Positions 25,737 to 35,988 of a stretch of DNA of 64,000 nt are shown here, in pieces. A program made the position numbers and the translations under genes. Positions within the stretch are counted from its first letter, which is position 1. The number at the start of each line of letters is the position of its first letter. The notes beneath the pieces were generated by a model. That model was not told the origin of the DNA, searched no databases, and worked only from the letters and a program-made list of their open reading frames with translations. The stretch comes from CBDFKB01 sp965248715 (GTDB lineage: Bacteria > Pseudomonadota > Alphaproteobacteria > Rhizobiales > Rhizobiaceae), in the NCBI GenBank assembly GCA_965248715.1, contig CBDFKB010000007.1, positions 186,001 to 250,000 of the forward strand, in the 5' to 3' direction.

Positions 25737-26657
25737 ATGAAGCATTTTCTCGATATAAGTGATTTCTCACGCGACCAGTTGGACACTCTTGTTGCCGACG
25801 CCAAGCGCATGAAGCAAGGACTTGCCGAACACGGCCCCAAGGGTGCCCACGAGCAGCCGTTGCAAGGGCGGATTTTGGCGATGATATTCGACAAACCGTC
25901 GACCCGCACCCGGGTTTCCTTCGACGTCGCCATGCGGCAATTGGGCGGCGAAACCCTTGTGCTTTCGGCTGCCGAAACCCAATTGGGCCGCGGGGAAAGC
26001 GTCGCCGATACCGCCAAGGTGTTGTCGCGCTATGTGGACGCGATCATGATCCGCACCGATGGCCATGACAAATTAGCGGAACTAGCCGCACATGCCACGG
26101 TACCGGTGATCAATGGCCTGACCGATCGCAGCCATCCCTGTCAGATCATGGCTGACGTGATGACCTATGAGGAGCGTCGTGGCACCATTGCCGGCGCAAC
26201 CCTTGCCTGGACCGGCGATGGCAACAATGTACTCCATTCGTTTATCGAAGCGTCGGCGGTGTTTGGATTTTCGCTCAATGTCGCGGCGCCGGACCATCGC
26301 CGTCCAGATCCGACAATCCTTGCCTGGGGTAAGGATCATGGCGCCCAGGTAACGATTACCAGCGATCCGGCGCAAGCGGTTGCCGGTGCCGATTGCGTGG
26401 TCACCGATACTTGGGTGTCGATGGGCGCAGAAGACGCCGCCGACGGCCACAATACGTTCAAACCCTATCAGGTGAACCGCCAATTAATGGCGCACGCCAA
26501 ACCGGATGCGTTGTTCATGCATTGTTTGCCGGCGCACCGTGGCCACGAAGTTACCGACGAAGTAATTGACGGCCCCAATTCGGTGGTGTTCGACGAAGCC
26601 GAAAACCGGCTACACGTACAAAAGGCCATTCTTGCCTGGTGCTTGGCAAAGCACTGA
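25737..26657 (+). CDS. argF: Ornithine carbamoyltransferase
   Basis: A 306-residue enzyme forming citrulline from ornithine and carbamoyl phosphate. ATG 25737 (MKHFLDISDF) follows argD by 16 bp. Carbamoyl-phosphate motif FDKPSTRTRVSF (about 53-64), SHPCQIMADVMT, and the ornithine-binding FMHCLPAHRG (about 260-269) are intact. Co-transcribed with argD. Confidence 0.96.
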   Translation: MKHFLDISDFSRDQLDTLVADAKRMKQGLAEHGPKGAHEQPLQGRILAMIFDKPSTRTRVSFDVAMRQLGGETLVLSAAETQLGRGESVADTAKVLSRYVDAIMIRTDGHDKLAELAAHATVPVINGLTDRSHPCQIMADVMTYEERRGTIAGATLAWTGDGNNVLHSFIEASAVFGFSLNVAAPDHRRPDPTILAWGKDHGAQVTITSDPAQAVAGADCVVTDTWVSMGAEDAADGHNTFKPYQVNRQLMAHAKPDALFMHCLPAHRGHEVTDEVIDGPNSVVFDEAENRLHVQKAILAWCLAKH

Positions 26658-26755
26658 CTGGCCCGTCCGGGCCGGTGGGTGGCAGGTTACCGGTGGCTAT
26701 TATCGATCTGGACCCGTAACGATCGTCAACAGGTCCTAACAAACGGAACCAGCTA

Positions 26756-27733
26756 ATGGACAGCACGCTTCGCGATCTTGCCGGCGACGACCAGGTGGTG
26801 CCGTTCCAAGTGCCATTGCTTGATGTGCGCGGGCGGGTGATCAAGGCCGGACCGATGCTCGACACAATCCTTGACCGGCATGATTATCCAGAGCCGGTAT
26901 CGGCGCTTTTAGCCGAAATCATCGTTCTTACGGTGCTGCTCGGTTCATCGCTCAAGTTCGACGGAAAATTCTCTGTACAAACCAAGACCGATGGCCCGGT
27001 TTCCCTGTTGGTGGTCGATTTCGCTACGCCGGACGCGGTGCGTGCCTATGCTCGTTTCGATGCCGAATTGGTAGAAACCCAGATGCTAGCGGGTCTTACC
27101 GGCGCCACCGACATGCTCGGCAAGGGCGTGCTCGCGATGACCATCGACCAGGGCAAATACATGAGCCGCTATCAGGGCATCGTGCCGTTGGAAGGGGAAT
27201 CGTTGGAGGATGTCGCGCATCAATATTTTCGCCAGTCGGAGCAGATCCCAACCCTTGTGCGATTAGCGGTGGCCAGCCTGTGGCGGGCAGATCGGTCCGG
27301 CAAGCCACGCCGCCATTGGCGCGCCGGCGGCTTGATGGTGCAATTCCTGCCTGAATCCGAAGAACGCATGCGCCAGGCCGATTTGTCCGGCGGTGACGTG
27401 CCGCGCGACATGGAGTTTGAAACCCCACTCGAAGATGCATCATGGGCCGAAGCGCGGATTTTGGCACAAACCGCAGAAGACCACGAGCTGACTGACCCGC
27501 AGATTGCATGCGAGCTATTATTGTACCGGTTGTATCACCAGCAAGGGATTGCAGTGCACGAACCGGTGACCGTTGCCGAGCGCTGTGGTTGCTCCAGTGA
27601 GCGTGTACGTCACGTGCTCACCGCAATGTCGGCAGACGAGCGTGAAGAAATGGCCGATGACGGCCAGGTTTCGGTGCAGTGCGAATTTTGTAGCACCAAA
27701 TATCTGATCCCACACGACGACATCCTGATTTGA
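26756..27733 (+). CDS. hslO: Hsp33 redox-regulated chaperone
   Basis: A 325-residue Hsp33. The N-terminal substrate domain includes the DPVSLLVVDFATPDAVRAYARF-type region. The C-terminal zinc-binding redox switch is present as CGC (RCGCSSERV) and CEFC (QCEFCSTKYLI), so all four cysteines are retained. Oxidation releases zinc and activates holdase activity. It lies about 100 bp after argF and has its own purine-rich ribosome site (ACGGAACCAGCTA). Confidence 0.94.
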   Translation: MDSTLRDLAGDDQVVPFQVPLLDVRGRVIKAGPMLDTILDRHDYPEPVSALLAEIIVLTVLLGSSLKFDGKFSVQTKTDGPVSLLVVDFATPDAVRAYARFDAELVETQMLAGLTGATDMLGKGVLAMTIDQGKYMSRYQGIVPLEGESLEDVAHQYFRQSEQIPTLVRLAVASLWRADRSGKPRRHWRAGGLMVQFLPESEERMRQADLSGGDVPRDMEFETPLEDASWAEARILAQTAEDHELTDPQIACELLLYRLYHQQGIAVHEPVTVAERCGCSSERVRHVLTAMSADEREEMADDGQVSVQCEFCSTKYLIPHDDILI

Positions 27734-27873
27734 TTGGAAATTCAATATATCACCATTGTCACGGCCAGGGCTGGTGCAGGCTCCTTGCAATAACCACATT
27801 GAGTGGATCAATTTGTACAAACCCGCCGGGGGTGTGATACCACCGGCACCGGTAAATCACCCGGAAATCAGCC

Positions 27874-29268
27874 ATGTTGACCAGGATTGAAAACCGCGAT
27901 TTGACGACCGCCGAGGTTGAGACCGACCTGGCTCGGCCAATCGGCCGGCGCAAACCGGTAGCGATCGCCGGGTTGGCATTTCGCTTTATCCTGCAAGTAG
28001 TGTTGATGACGGTGGTGCTGGCTGCGGCGTTTTTCGCCATGCAATATCTGATTGAGGCCAAGGAAGAGCCCAGTTCACGCCCACCATTCAAGACCGTCTA
28101 CGCCGTTGACGCGGTAGTTGCCGAAGCCGCCGACAATCGACCCGGCCTGGTGGCCTACGGCGAAACGGTGGCAGCGCGCTCGGTGGAATTACGTACCCTG
28201 GTTTCCGGCGAAATCGTTTCGGTCAGTCCGCGCCTGGTACCCGGCGGCCGTATTAACGACCAAGATCCGCTGATTACCATCGATCGGTTTCAATATGAGG
28301 GCGCTTTGCGGGAAGCCGAGGCAAACCAGGCCGAGGCAGCGTCGCGCATTACCGAGATCGAAGCCCGAATCGCGACTGAGCACGGCAAAATCGAACATTA
28401 TCAACGTCAACTGGAGTTGGCATTGACCGATCTGGAGCGGGCAAATGCGTTGCTGACGCAGGGCACGTTCAATCAAAAACAGGTCGACGAGCGTTCGATT
28501 ATCGTCAGCCAACGGCGGCAAATCCTTGAACAAACGGAAAACGCCATTGTTGCCGAGGGTGCGCGCATAAAACAACAATCGGCAGGGTTGGTGCGGTTGC
28601 AGTGGCGGGTCGAACAAGCGCGCCGCAATCTTGCCGACACGGTGCTAAAGGCGCCGTTCGATGGGGTGATCAACACCTATCGGGCCGAGACCGGCAAGAT
28701 GGTCACCGCCAATGACATTGTGATCGAAATGTTCGATGACCGCCAGCTCGACGTCCGTTTTACCCTGTCGGATTCCCGTTACGGCCAGTTGCAGGGCGGC
28801 GAAGAAAAGTTGATCGGCCGCGCGGTCAAGGTAATCTGGAGCGTTGGCACCCGATCCTATGAATTTGACGGCAAAGTCAGCCGGTTGGGCGCGGTCATCG
28901 ATACCAGCCGCGGTGGCATCACACTTTATGCCAGGCTTGACACATCCAAGACCGCTACCACCATCCGCCCCGGCGCCTTTGTCGAGGTTGAATTGCCGGG
29001 TAGGCTTTATGCCCATTCCTTTCGCGTGCCCGACATCGCAGTCTACCAAGGTGACCGGGTTTACGTCATCGAGGATGGCCTACTTGTCGAACGCATGGTG
29101 GAAATTCTAACCTATGACGGCGCCGACGCAATAATCAGCGATGGCATCGCCAGCGGCGACAAAGTGTTGACAACGCGCATTGCCGAAGTAAGCCCCGGTC
29201 TCAAGGTACGGACCGCTGATCAACCGGCAGCACCGCAAGACGCGACCGCAAAAGTGACAGGCGGCTGA
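27874..29268 (+). CDS. RND efflux periplasmic adaptor (membrane fusion protein)
   Basis: A 464-residue adaptor with a cytoplasmic N-terminus, a transmembrane helix (about 33-57), a barrel-sandwich region starting near EIVSVSPRLVPGGRI, a long coiled-coil hairpin (about 140-245), the second lipoyl half (LKAPFDGVINTYRAETGKMVTANDIV), a beta-barrel and a membrane-proximal domain. Such proteins bridge an RND pump to an outer-membrane channel. The gene ends one base before the RND permease start; no outer-membrane factor is adjacent. Confidence 0.9.
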   Translation: MLTRIENRDLTTAEVETDLARPIGRRKPVAIAGLAFRFILQVVLMTVVLAAAFFAMQYLIEAKEEPSSRPPFKTVYAVDAVVAEAADNRPGLVAYGETVAARSVELRTLVSGEIVSVSPRLVPGGRINDQDPLITIDRFQYEGALREAEANQAEAASRITEIEARIATEHGKIEHYQRQLELALTDLERANALLTQGTFNQKQVDERSIIVSQRRQILEQTENAIVAEGARIKQQSAGLVRLQWRVEQARRNLADTVLKAPFDGVINTYRAETGKMVTANDIVIEMFDDRQLDVRFTLSDSRYGQLQGGEEKLIGRAVKVIWSVGTRSYEFDGKVSRLGAVIDTSRGGITLYARLDTSKTATTIRPGAFVEVELPGRLYAHSFRVPDIAVYQGDRVYVIEDGLLVERMVEILTYDGADAIISDGIASGDKVLTTRIAEVSPGLKVRTADQPAAPQDATAKVTGG

Positions 29269-29269
29269 T

Positions 29270-32200
29270 ATGAATGTGCGCCACATCCCCGGCAGCGCCG
29301 GCCTGGTTGGCCTGTTCGCGCGTCACCGCAACGCCGCCAATCTGCTGATGGTCTTGATGATCATCTTTGGTGTGTTTTCACTTGGCCGCATCAATACCCA
29401 GTTCTTTCCCAACGTGGAAATCAAGTCGATCTGGGTAACCGTCGCCTGGCCCGGCGCGAGTGCGGAAGACGTCGAGGCCAATGTGTTGCGGATCATCGAA
29501 CCCGAAATCCGGTTCGTCGACGGCGCTAAGAAAATAGTTTCCTATGCGCGTGAGGGATCGGGATCGGTCAATTTGGAGTTTAGGCCCGATACGGACATGA
29601 AGAAGGCGACCGCAGACGTGGATTCGGCGGTCAAGGCGATCAACAATCTGCCGGAAGATTCCGAAACCCCGAAAGTCAGCCAAAGCAATTGGTTCGACCG
29701 GATCGCCCGCCTGGCCATCATCGGCGACATACCGGAGGCGGCGCTGCGCATTTATGCTAAACAGATGCGCGATGATCTGGTGCAGCGCGGTGTCGACAAG
29801 GTTGACATAAAGGGTCTGCGCGAGGAAGAATTGTGGGTCGAAGTACCCGAGCGTGAACTGCGCCGGCTTGGGCTCAGCATCGGCGATATTTCCAAAGCGA
29901 TCGCCGTCAATAGCCGTGACATGCCGTCCGGGCAAATGTCTGGGCGGGTGGAAAAGCAATTGCGCGCCTTGGCCGACGCGGAAAGTCCGGCGGCGCTGGC
30001 CAAGGTCGAAATCAAATCGTTTGCCAGTGGCGAGAAAGTACTGCTTGGCGACATCGCCGACATAAAATTCGCCTATAAGGACGGCTCGGAGCAGGGGCTT
30101 TCCGGCGGCAAACGTGCGATCCAGCTCACGGTTCAGCGTTCGCCGACGGCAGATACTTTGGCAACCTCTGCCATCCTCGACGACTATCTGGCCGAGATCG
30201 AAAATGTCTTGCCGGCGGGCATCACCCTGAAGAAGTATGAGGTGCGTTCGGACCGTTTGGTCGAGCGCATTTTACTTTTGGTGCGCAATGGCCTCGGCGG
30301 CTTGGTGCTGGTGGTCGGCACGCTCTATTTGTTTCTCAACGCACGGATCGCGTTTTGGGTTGCAGCCGGTATTCCGGTGGCAATGCTGGCGACCATCGGC
30401 TTCATGCATGTCTCCGGCCAGTCGATCAACATGATCTCCTTGTTCGGTCTAATTATGATGCTCGGCGTGATCGTCGATGATGCGATCGTTGTCGGCGAAC
30501 ACACTGCGACCCGGGTGACCACCGGCGACGGCCCCTTTGAAGCGGCGGAAAACGGCGCCAACCGCATGGTGACCCCGGTAATGGCGGCGATGGCCACCAC
30601 CATCGCCGCGTTCTCGCCCATGTTTTTGATCCGCGACGTGATTGGCCAGATCATGGGGGTGATGCCCTTGGTGGTGATAGCGGTGATTATCGCCAGCTTG
30701 ATCGAGGCGTTTTTGATCCTGCCCGGCCATTTGGCCCACACCCTGCAACCGCGCCATCGCCGCCGTTGGTCGTATTGGCGGCATTTGATCGTGTCGTTTG
30801 CTATCGGCACATTTTTGATTTCGATCGCCACCCGGGCCAGTCCGATCGGCGGTGTGAGTATCCTCGTAGCGCCAATGCAAACCCTGGCGACTTTAAAGGG
30901 CGATTTGCCGGTCGCCGCCTACATGCTGATGATCGCCGGTTTTTCACTGTTTGCCGGCGCGTTGATCGAATTTCTGTTTTTCCTTTCGGCCTGGCTGACC
31001 GGAAAGTTTGGCCGCGACGCCGATGAAAAATCGGCGGGGCTTGGTCAGGAGAGTAGGTTTCGGCGTGGCTTCGACCGCAGGTTCAACGGTTTTCGCAACG
31101 GACCATTCCGCCGATTTGTCGGCATGTCGTTTGACTACCGCTACGTGACGGTGGCGATCGCGATCGCCAGTATTTTGGTCATCGCGCTTGGCCTGTTGCG
31201 CGGCGGCCATGTGCAGTTCGTATTCTTTCCCTCGCCGGAATCGGAAAATCTGCGAGCCCGCATGGTGTTTAACGCCGGCATCGACGAAGCACGCGCGGTT
31301 ACCATAATCAATGAGGTCGAGGCGTCGCTTTATCGCACCGTCGGCGAAATAGCGCCGGATCGCGAACCCCTGGTCGAGGCGGTGTTTTCGACCCTTGGCT
31401 CGGCCGGATACAGTATCGGCGACAATTTGGCGGAAATGCGCGTACAACTGACTTCATCGGAAATGCGCACTGTGCGTACTCCCGACATTATCGCCGCGTG
31501 GCGCAAACAATTGCCAAAAATTCCCGGTGTGCGGCGCATTTCGGTATATTCGCCGCGGGGCGGGCCGCCCGGCCGTGACATAGAGCTTTTGATCTATGGC
31601 AACGATCCGGCGGTGCTTAAGAACGTCGCTAGCCAGATGACGGAAATCGTTGCAGCGGTCCCAGGCACCACCGGAACCGCTGACGATCTGCCCTATGGCA
31701 AGCCGGAATTGGTGATGGAACTGCTGCCGCGCGGCGGCGCACTCGGATTTTCGATCGAAGAAGTCGGTCGCCAGGTTCGCAATGCCTTCGAAGGCGCAAT
31801 CCCGCGTCGTTTTGTGCGCGGCGATGATGAAATCACCATTCGTATCAAAACCGTCAGCCGCCATTTGGGAACTGCGGCGTTGCGCAATTTTGAACTGAAG
31901 AGCCCAACCGGCCAGTTCGTGCCGCTTGCCGAAGTGGTGCGATTGACCGAGCGTCAGGGGTTTTCGGCGATCCGTCGCCAGGACGGGAAAATGGTGGTGG
32001 CGGTTACCGCCGATCTCGATACCGACATCATGACCACCGAACGGGCAATCGCGATCCTGGAAGCTAGTGAAATGGCGTCGATACTGTCGCGCGCCGGTGC
32101 CGACTACGAGTTCCGCGGTCGCGCCGAGGAAAGGCGCAAGGCGTTTGAGGATTTAGGATACGGCACGGTGATCGCGTTGGCGGTTATTTACATCATTCTA

Positions 32201-32689
32201 GCGTGGGTGTTTGCCAGCTATTGGCGGCCGATCGCGATCATGCTGGTCATTCCGTTTGGCCTGGTCGGCGCCATTCTCGGCCACTATCTGATGGATTTCA
32301 AATTGACCATTTTGTCCTTGATCGGCCTGCTTGGGCTGGCCGGTATTTTGGTCAATGATTCGATCATTTTGGTAAGCCGCATGGATGAACGCCTGGAAAG
32401 CATGGGCGAGCATTTGCGCGAGGCGGCAATCGGCGCTAGCTGCGATCGGTTGCGCGCGGTGTTGTTGACCTCGTTGACCACCATTGGCGGGTTGTTGCCG
32501 TTGATGTTTGAAAAAAGCCTGCAGGCGCAGTTCCTGTTGCCGATGGCGATTACCATCGTATCGGGCCTGGCGATGGCAACCTTGCTGGTGTTGTTCCTGG
32601 TGCCGGCGCTAGTTGGGATCGGCGACGATATTCGCCGTGTGCTGGCGGCGGTTTTCGGCGAACGCGGCCCCAGCCTGGCGACCGACTAA
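29270..32689 (+). CDS. RND family efflux permease with extra membrane segments
   Basis: A 1139-residue RND permease. TM1 (NAANLLMVLMIIFGVFSLGR), periplasmic domains, TM4 acidic pair in LGVIVDDAIVVGE (about residue 403) and TM10 ILVNDSIILVSRMDE are conserved, so the proton relay looks intact. Between TM6 and TM7 a long insertion (about 500-610) carries two further hydrophobic segments (HLIVSFAIGTFLISIA and AAYMLMIAGFSLFAGALIEF) and a basic stretch. Usual RND pumps are about 1020-1070 residues. Substrate unknown; works with the adaptor just upstream. Confidence 0.92.
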   Translation: MNVRHIPGSAGLVGLFARHRNAANLLMVLMIIFGVFSLGRINTQFFPNVEIKSIWVTVAWPGASAEDVEANVLRIIEPEIRFVDGAKKIVSYAREGSGSVNLEFRPDTDMKKATADVDSAVKAINNLPEDSETPKVSQSNWFDRIARLAIIGDIPEAALRIYAKQMRDDLVQRGVDKVDIKGLREEELWVEVPERELRRLGLSIGDISKAIAVNSRDMPSGQMSGRVEKQLRALADAESPAALAKVEIKSFASGEKVLLGDIADIKFAYKDGSEQGLSGGKRAIQLTVQRSPTADTLATSAILDDYLAEIENVLPAGITLKKYEVRSDRLVERILLLVRNGLGGLVLVVGTLYLFLNARIAFWVAAGIPVAMLATIGFMHVSGQSINMISLFGLIMMLGVIVDDAIVVGEHTATRVTTGDGPFEAAENGANRMVTPVMAAMATTIAAFSPMFLIRDVIGQIMGVMPLVVIAVIIASLIEAFLILPGHLAHTLQPRHRRRWSYWRHLIVSFAIGTFLISIATRASPIGGVSILVAPMQTLATLKGDLPVAAYMLMIAGFSLFAGALIEFLFFLSAWLTGKFGRDADEKSAGLGQESRFRRGFDRRFNGFRNGPFRRFVGMSFDYRYVTVAIAIASILVIALGLLRGGHVQFVFFPSPESENLRARMVFNAGIDEARAVTIINEVEASLYRTVGEIAPDREPLVEAVFSTLGSAGYSIGDNLAEMRVQLTSSEMRTVRTPDIIAAWRKQLPKIPGVRRISVYSPRGGPPGRDIELLIYGNDPAVLKNVASQMTEIVAAVPGTTGTADDLPYGKPELVMELLPRGGALGFSIEEVGRQVRNAFEGAIPRRFVRGDDEITIRIKTVSRHLGTAALRNFELKSPTGQFVPLAEVVRLTERQGFSAIRRQDGKMVVAVTADLDTDIMTTERAIAILEASEMASILSRAGADYEFRGRAEERRKAFEDLGYGTVIALAVIYIILAWVFASYWRPIAIMLVIPFGLVGAILGHYLMDFKLTILSLIGLLGLAGILVNDSIILVSRMDERLESMGEHLREAAIGASCDRLRAVLLTSLTTIGGLLPLMFEKSLQAQFLLPMAITIVSGLAMATLLVLFLVPALVGIGDDIRRVLAAVFGERGPSLATD

Positions 32690-32705
32690 AATTGGCTTCC
32701 CCGCT

Positions 32706-34160
32706 TCACGAGCGCCAGAAGCGTGGCGCAAACAGCACCAAGACCGTAAATAACTCCAGCCGGCCGGTCAGCATGGTGGCAATCAATATCCATTTGGCGG
32801 TCGCGCCAAGGTCTTGATAGGTCGATGCCGGGCCAATTTCAGGGCCAAGCCCCGGACCGACATTGGAGATCGCAGACCCGGCTGCGGAAAACGCCGTGGT
32901 AAGCTCCAGCCCGGTCAACGATAGCGCCACCGCGGCGACCAAAAACAACGCCACGTAGAGAAAAAAGAAACTCATCACCGCCGCCGAAACCGTATCGCTC
33001 AACGGCACGCCATTGAACCGCTTCACGAAAATACCGTTTGGGTGGATAATCCGTTTGAGATGCTGGACGATGTTTTGAAAGAGCACCTGAAAGCGGAAAA
33101 TCTTGATCCCGCATGAGGTCGACCCGGCGCAGCCGCCGATGAACATGATGGCAAAAAAGAAACCGACCGCGCCCGGCCCCCATTGATCATAACTAGCGGT
33201 CGCGTAACCGGTTCCAGTCAAAATCGAGGTCACGTTAAACAGTGCCTGGCGCAGGCCGGAGGCTTGGTCGGTTTGCGGGTCGATTTGGTGCAATTGCCAG
33301 GCGACCAGCACTAATATTGCCAGCAGCGCCAGGAATGTGCGGGTTTGGGAATCACGCCATAACGCAAGCGGCCGACCGCGGATCAGTTGAACATATAAGA
33401 TGAACGGGATCGAACCGATAATCATGAACATGATGGCCACGAATTCGATCGAGGCATTATTGAAATGACCGATCGATGCGTCTTTGGATGAAAAGCCACC
33501 GGTCGCAACCGTGGTCATGGCATGGATCATGGCGTCGGCTGGTGGCATGCCGGCGGCCAAATATGCCAGTCCGCAGGCGATTGTAATGGTGACGAATACC
33601 AGGGTCAGCGAGCCGGAGATCTGGGTCGCTCGCGGCATGATTTTTTCCGCGGTCTCGAATGCTTCGATCTTGAACAATTGCATGCCGCCGATTTGCAGCA
33701 TCGGCAGCACTGAAACCGCCATGACGATGATGCCGAGACCGCCGAGCCATTGCTGGATAGCGCGCCAGGCGAGAATACCCGGTGGCGCGAAGTCGAGGCC
33801 GGTGATCACCGTAGCACCAGTGGTGGTAAGACCAGACATGGATTCGAAAAACGCATCGGTGAAACCGGGTACGATGCCGGAAAACCAATAGGGCAGCGAC
33901 CCAAACAGCGCCAATGTCAGCCAGGCGCCGACCGTCATTAAAAACGCTTGCCTGGTCGACAATTGTGTTGGCTTGCCACGGGCGCCGGAATATAGCGAAA
34001 TGCCGATCAGCAGGGTGACCAGACCGGACAACACGAACACCTGCCAATCGTCGTTCTCGGCCGCCAGATCGACGATTGCCGGCAACATCATGGCACAGCC
34101 AAGCGTGGCCAGTAGCAGGCCGACGACAAGCTGAATGGGGCGGATATCCACAGTTTGCAC
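32706..34160 (-). CDS. trkH: Trk-type potassium uptake protein TrkH
   Basis: A 484-residue membrane protein of the TrkH/KtrB superfamily. The four pore-loop repeats with selectivity-filter glycines are readable, for example SGLTTTGATVITG, VATGGFSSKD, SILTGTGYATASYD and AISNVGPGLGPE. Imports K+ across the inner membrane with a TrkA-like partner, which is not in the window. Convergent with the RND operon. Start ATG 34160. Confidence 0.94.
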   Translation of the reverse strand: MQTVDIRPIQLVVGLLLATLGCAMMLPAIVDLAAENDDWQVFVLSGLVTLLIGISLYSGARGKPTQLSTRQAFLMTVGAWLTLALFGSLPYWFSGIVPGFTDAFFESMSGLTTTGATVITGLDFAPPGILAWRAIQQWLGGLGIIVMAVSVLPMLQIGGMQLFKIEAFETAEKIMPRATQISGSLTLVFVTITIACGLAYLAAGMPPADAMIHAMTTVATGGFSSKDASIGHFNNASIEFVAIMFMIIGSIPFILYVQLIRGRPLALWRDSQTRTFLALLAILVLVAWQLHQIDPQTDQASGLRQALFNVTSILTGTGYATASYDQWGPGAVGFFFAIMFIGGCAGSTSCGIKIFRFQVLFQNIVQHLKRIIHPNGIFVKRFNGVPLSDTVSAAVMSFFFLYVALFLVAAVALSLTGLELTTAFSAAGSAISNVGPGLGPEIGPASTYQDLGATAKWILIATMLTGRLELFTVLVLFAPRFWRS

Positions 34161-34162
34161 CC

Positions 34163-34228
34163 TATCCTTTTGTTTTAATGCGTATTCTTTTCCGAAAACT
34201 GCTACACATTTTTTGGCACTACGCTCTA
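34163..34228. repeat. Partial 103-bp family repeat between trkH and apaG
   Basis: Contains the type-B arm CGTATTCTTTTCCGAAAACT and GCTACACATTTTTTGGCACT, diverged from the tandem units at 2.8 kb. On the minus strand its first bases, TAGAGCGTAG, provide the stop codon TAG of apaG (34226-34228). Confidence 0.8.
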
Positions 34229-34618
34229 ATTGAAGGTGCGTGCCGGGTCAGGCAGATCGAGTGAAAATGCCGGTATCACAACGTCGAAGGTCTCGCCGTC
34301 ATTGGCCTGCATCATATAGCTGCCCGACATGAACCCGCTGGACGTGGTGAGCGGGCAGCCGCTGGTATATTCGAAACTGTCGCCGGGATTGAGTACTGGC
34401 TGTTCGCCGACCACACCTGGCCCGCGCACTTCCTCGGTTTTGCCGGCACCGTCGGTAATCTGCCAGTGCCGCGATTTTAGCTGCACCGCCACCCCGCCGT
34501 GATTTTCGATCACCACCCGGTATGCCCAGAAAAAGTGCAACTGCTCCGGATCGGATTCCCCGTCCAGATAATACGGTTCGACCGACACTTTTATGCCGCG
34601 TGTAGTCGCCTCATACAT
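34226..34618 (-). CDS. apaG: ApaG protein (Co2+/Mg2+ efflux-associated)
   Basis: A 130-residue single beta-sandwich protein. The motif VRGPGVVGEQPVLNPGDSFEYTSG, with the conserved glycines and the FEYTSG turn, defines ApaG; FWAYRVVIENHGGVAVQLKSRHWQITD precedes it. The family is linked to cobalt/magnesium tolerance and diadenosine tetraphosphate phenotypes, with no settled enzymatic role. It lies downstream of metZ on the same strand. Its stop codon is supplied by the adjoining repeat. Confidence 0.93.
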   Translation of the reverse strand: MYEATTRGIKVSVEPYYLDGESDPEQLHFFWAYRVVIENHGGVAVQLKSRHWQITDGAGKTEEVRGPGVVGEQPVLNPGDSFEYTSGCPLTTSSGFMSGSYMMQANDGETFDVVIPAFSLDLPDPARTFN

Positions 34619-34708
34619 TAGGTGGTGAAACGGTCCTGGTTGCCATTTGCAAATATGGGTACCTATACAACAACCGGTTCACCCGGCGCTACCGCAACCT
34701 TGATGGGA

Positions 34709-35920
34709 TTAGGGGCACGCTTTAGCTACGGCGGCGACCGCGCGGTCGATATCCCCGATCAGATCATCGGCATCCTCCAGCCCGACCGACAGCCGGACCA
34801 GGCCCGGGGTAATGCCTAGTGTACTTCGTTCCGCCGGATCCACATTGCGGTGGGTGGTAGTCGCCGGATGAGTGACCAAACTCTTGGCATCGCCGAGATT
34901 GTTGGAAATTGCGATAATTTCAAGCGCGTTTTCAAAGGCGAAAGCGGCCTCTTTGCCGCCGTTAAACTCGAAAGCGATCAGGGTCGAGCCACCTTTCATC
35001 TGGCGCGCTGCCAGCTCGGCCTGCGGGTGGTCGGCACGGCCTGGATAAATAACCCGCGAAATTTCTTTGCGCCCGGCCAACGCCTCGGCGATACGGGTAG
35101 CGCTTGCGGTCTGTTGGGCTACTCTGAGCGGCAGGGTTTCCAACCCCTTCAGCAATACCCAGGCGTTGAAAGGGCTCAGCGATGGCCCGGTATGGCGGAA
35201 GAAGTCGTAGAAGGTTTCGTCAAGCCAGTCTTTATCACCGAGCACCACGCCACCCAGGCACCGACCCTGGCCGTCAATGTGCTTGGTTGCCGAATAGACC
35301 ACAATGTCCGCGTTAAGTTCCAGCGGCTTTTGCAATATCGGGGTGGCGAATACATTGTCGATTATCAGTTTGGCGTTGTTTTCGTGAGCAATATCGGCGA
35401 CCGCGGCGATATCGACCAATTGCAGGGCCGGGTTGGTCGGCGATTCTAAGAAAAATACCGAACTGTTTGGCCGCACGGCTTGTTTCCAGGCATCGATATC
35501 GGTGCCGTCGACCAGGGTTATTTCGACGCCGTAATTCGGCATCAGCTTTTCCACCACCCAACGACACGAGCCAAATAGCGCGCTGGCAGCAACCACATGA
35601 TCGCCGGCTTTTATCTGACAGGCGATCGCGGCGGTAACCGCAGCCATGCCGCTGGCGGTGGCGTAACACGCCTGCGCGTCCTCCAGCAGCGCCATACGTT
35701 CCTCAAACATCGTCACCGTCGGGTTGGCATAGCGCGAATAGACATATCCAGGTTCGTCACCGTTAAAGCGCGCTTGCGCCACTTCGGCGCTTGGATAAAC
35801 ATAGCCCTGGGTCAAATAGAGCGCTTCGCTAGTCTCACCGAACGGCGAGCGGTTGACGCCGCCATGGATCAATTTGGTGGCGGCGCGAAGCGGGTGCCGG
35901 GTGGAGTTTGATGTGGACAT
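34709..35920 (-). CDS. metZ: O-succinylhomoserine sulfhydrylase
   Basis: A 403-residue Cys/Met-metabolism PLP enzyme forming homocysteine from O-succinylhomoserine and sulfide. ATG 35920 (MSTSNSTRHPLRAATKLIHGG) is chosen over a longer frame because it lies behind AAAGGAAAGG and matches the family. Motifs: YVYSRYANPTVTMFE, YATASGMAAVTAAI and the PLP lysine in VYSATKHIDGQGRCLGG. A SAM-II riboswitch sits in its leader, so expression should fall when S-adenosylmethionine is abundant. Confidence 0.94.
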   Translation of the reverse strand: MSTSNSTRHPLRAATKLIHGGVNRSPFGETSEALYLTQGYVYPSAEVAQARFNGDEPGYVYSRYANPTVTMFEERMALLEDAQACYATASGMAAVTAAIACQIKAGDHVVAASALFGSCRWVVEKLMPNYGVEITLVDGTDIDAWKQAVRPNSSVFFLESPTNPALQLVDIAAVADIAHENNAKLIIDNVFATPILQKPLELNADIVVYSATKHIDGQGRCLGGVVLGDKDWLDETFYDFFRHTGPSLSPFNAWVLLKGLETLPLRVAQQTASATRIAEALAGRKEISRVIYPGRADHPQAELAARQMKGGSTLIAFEFNGGKEAAFAFENALEIIAISNNLGDAKSLVTHPATTTHRNVDPAERSTLGITPGLVRLSVGLEDADDLIGDIDRAVAAVAKACP

Positions 35921-35988
35921 GGCCCTTTCCTTTCTCAGAATGGGCCAAAAAAATTCCGGCCCAAACGCATGGAGCCGGATCAAGTCGC

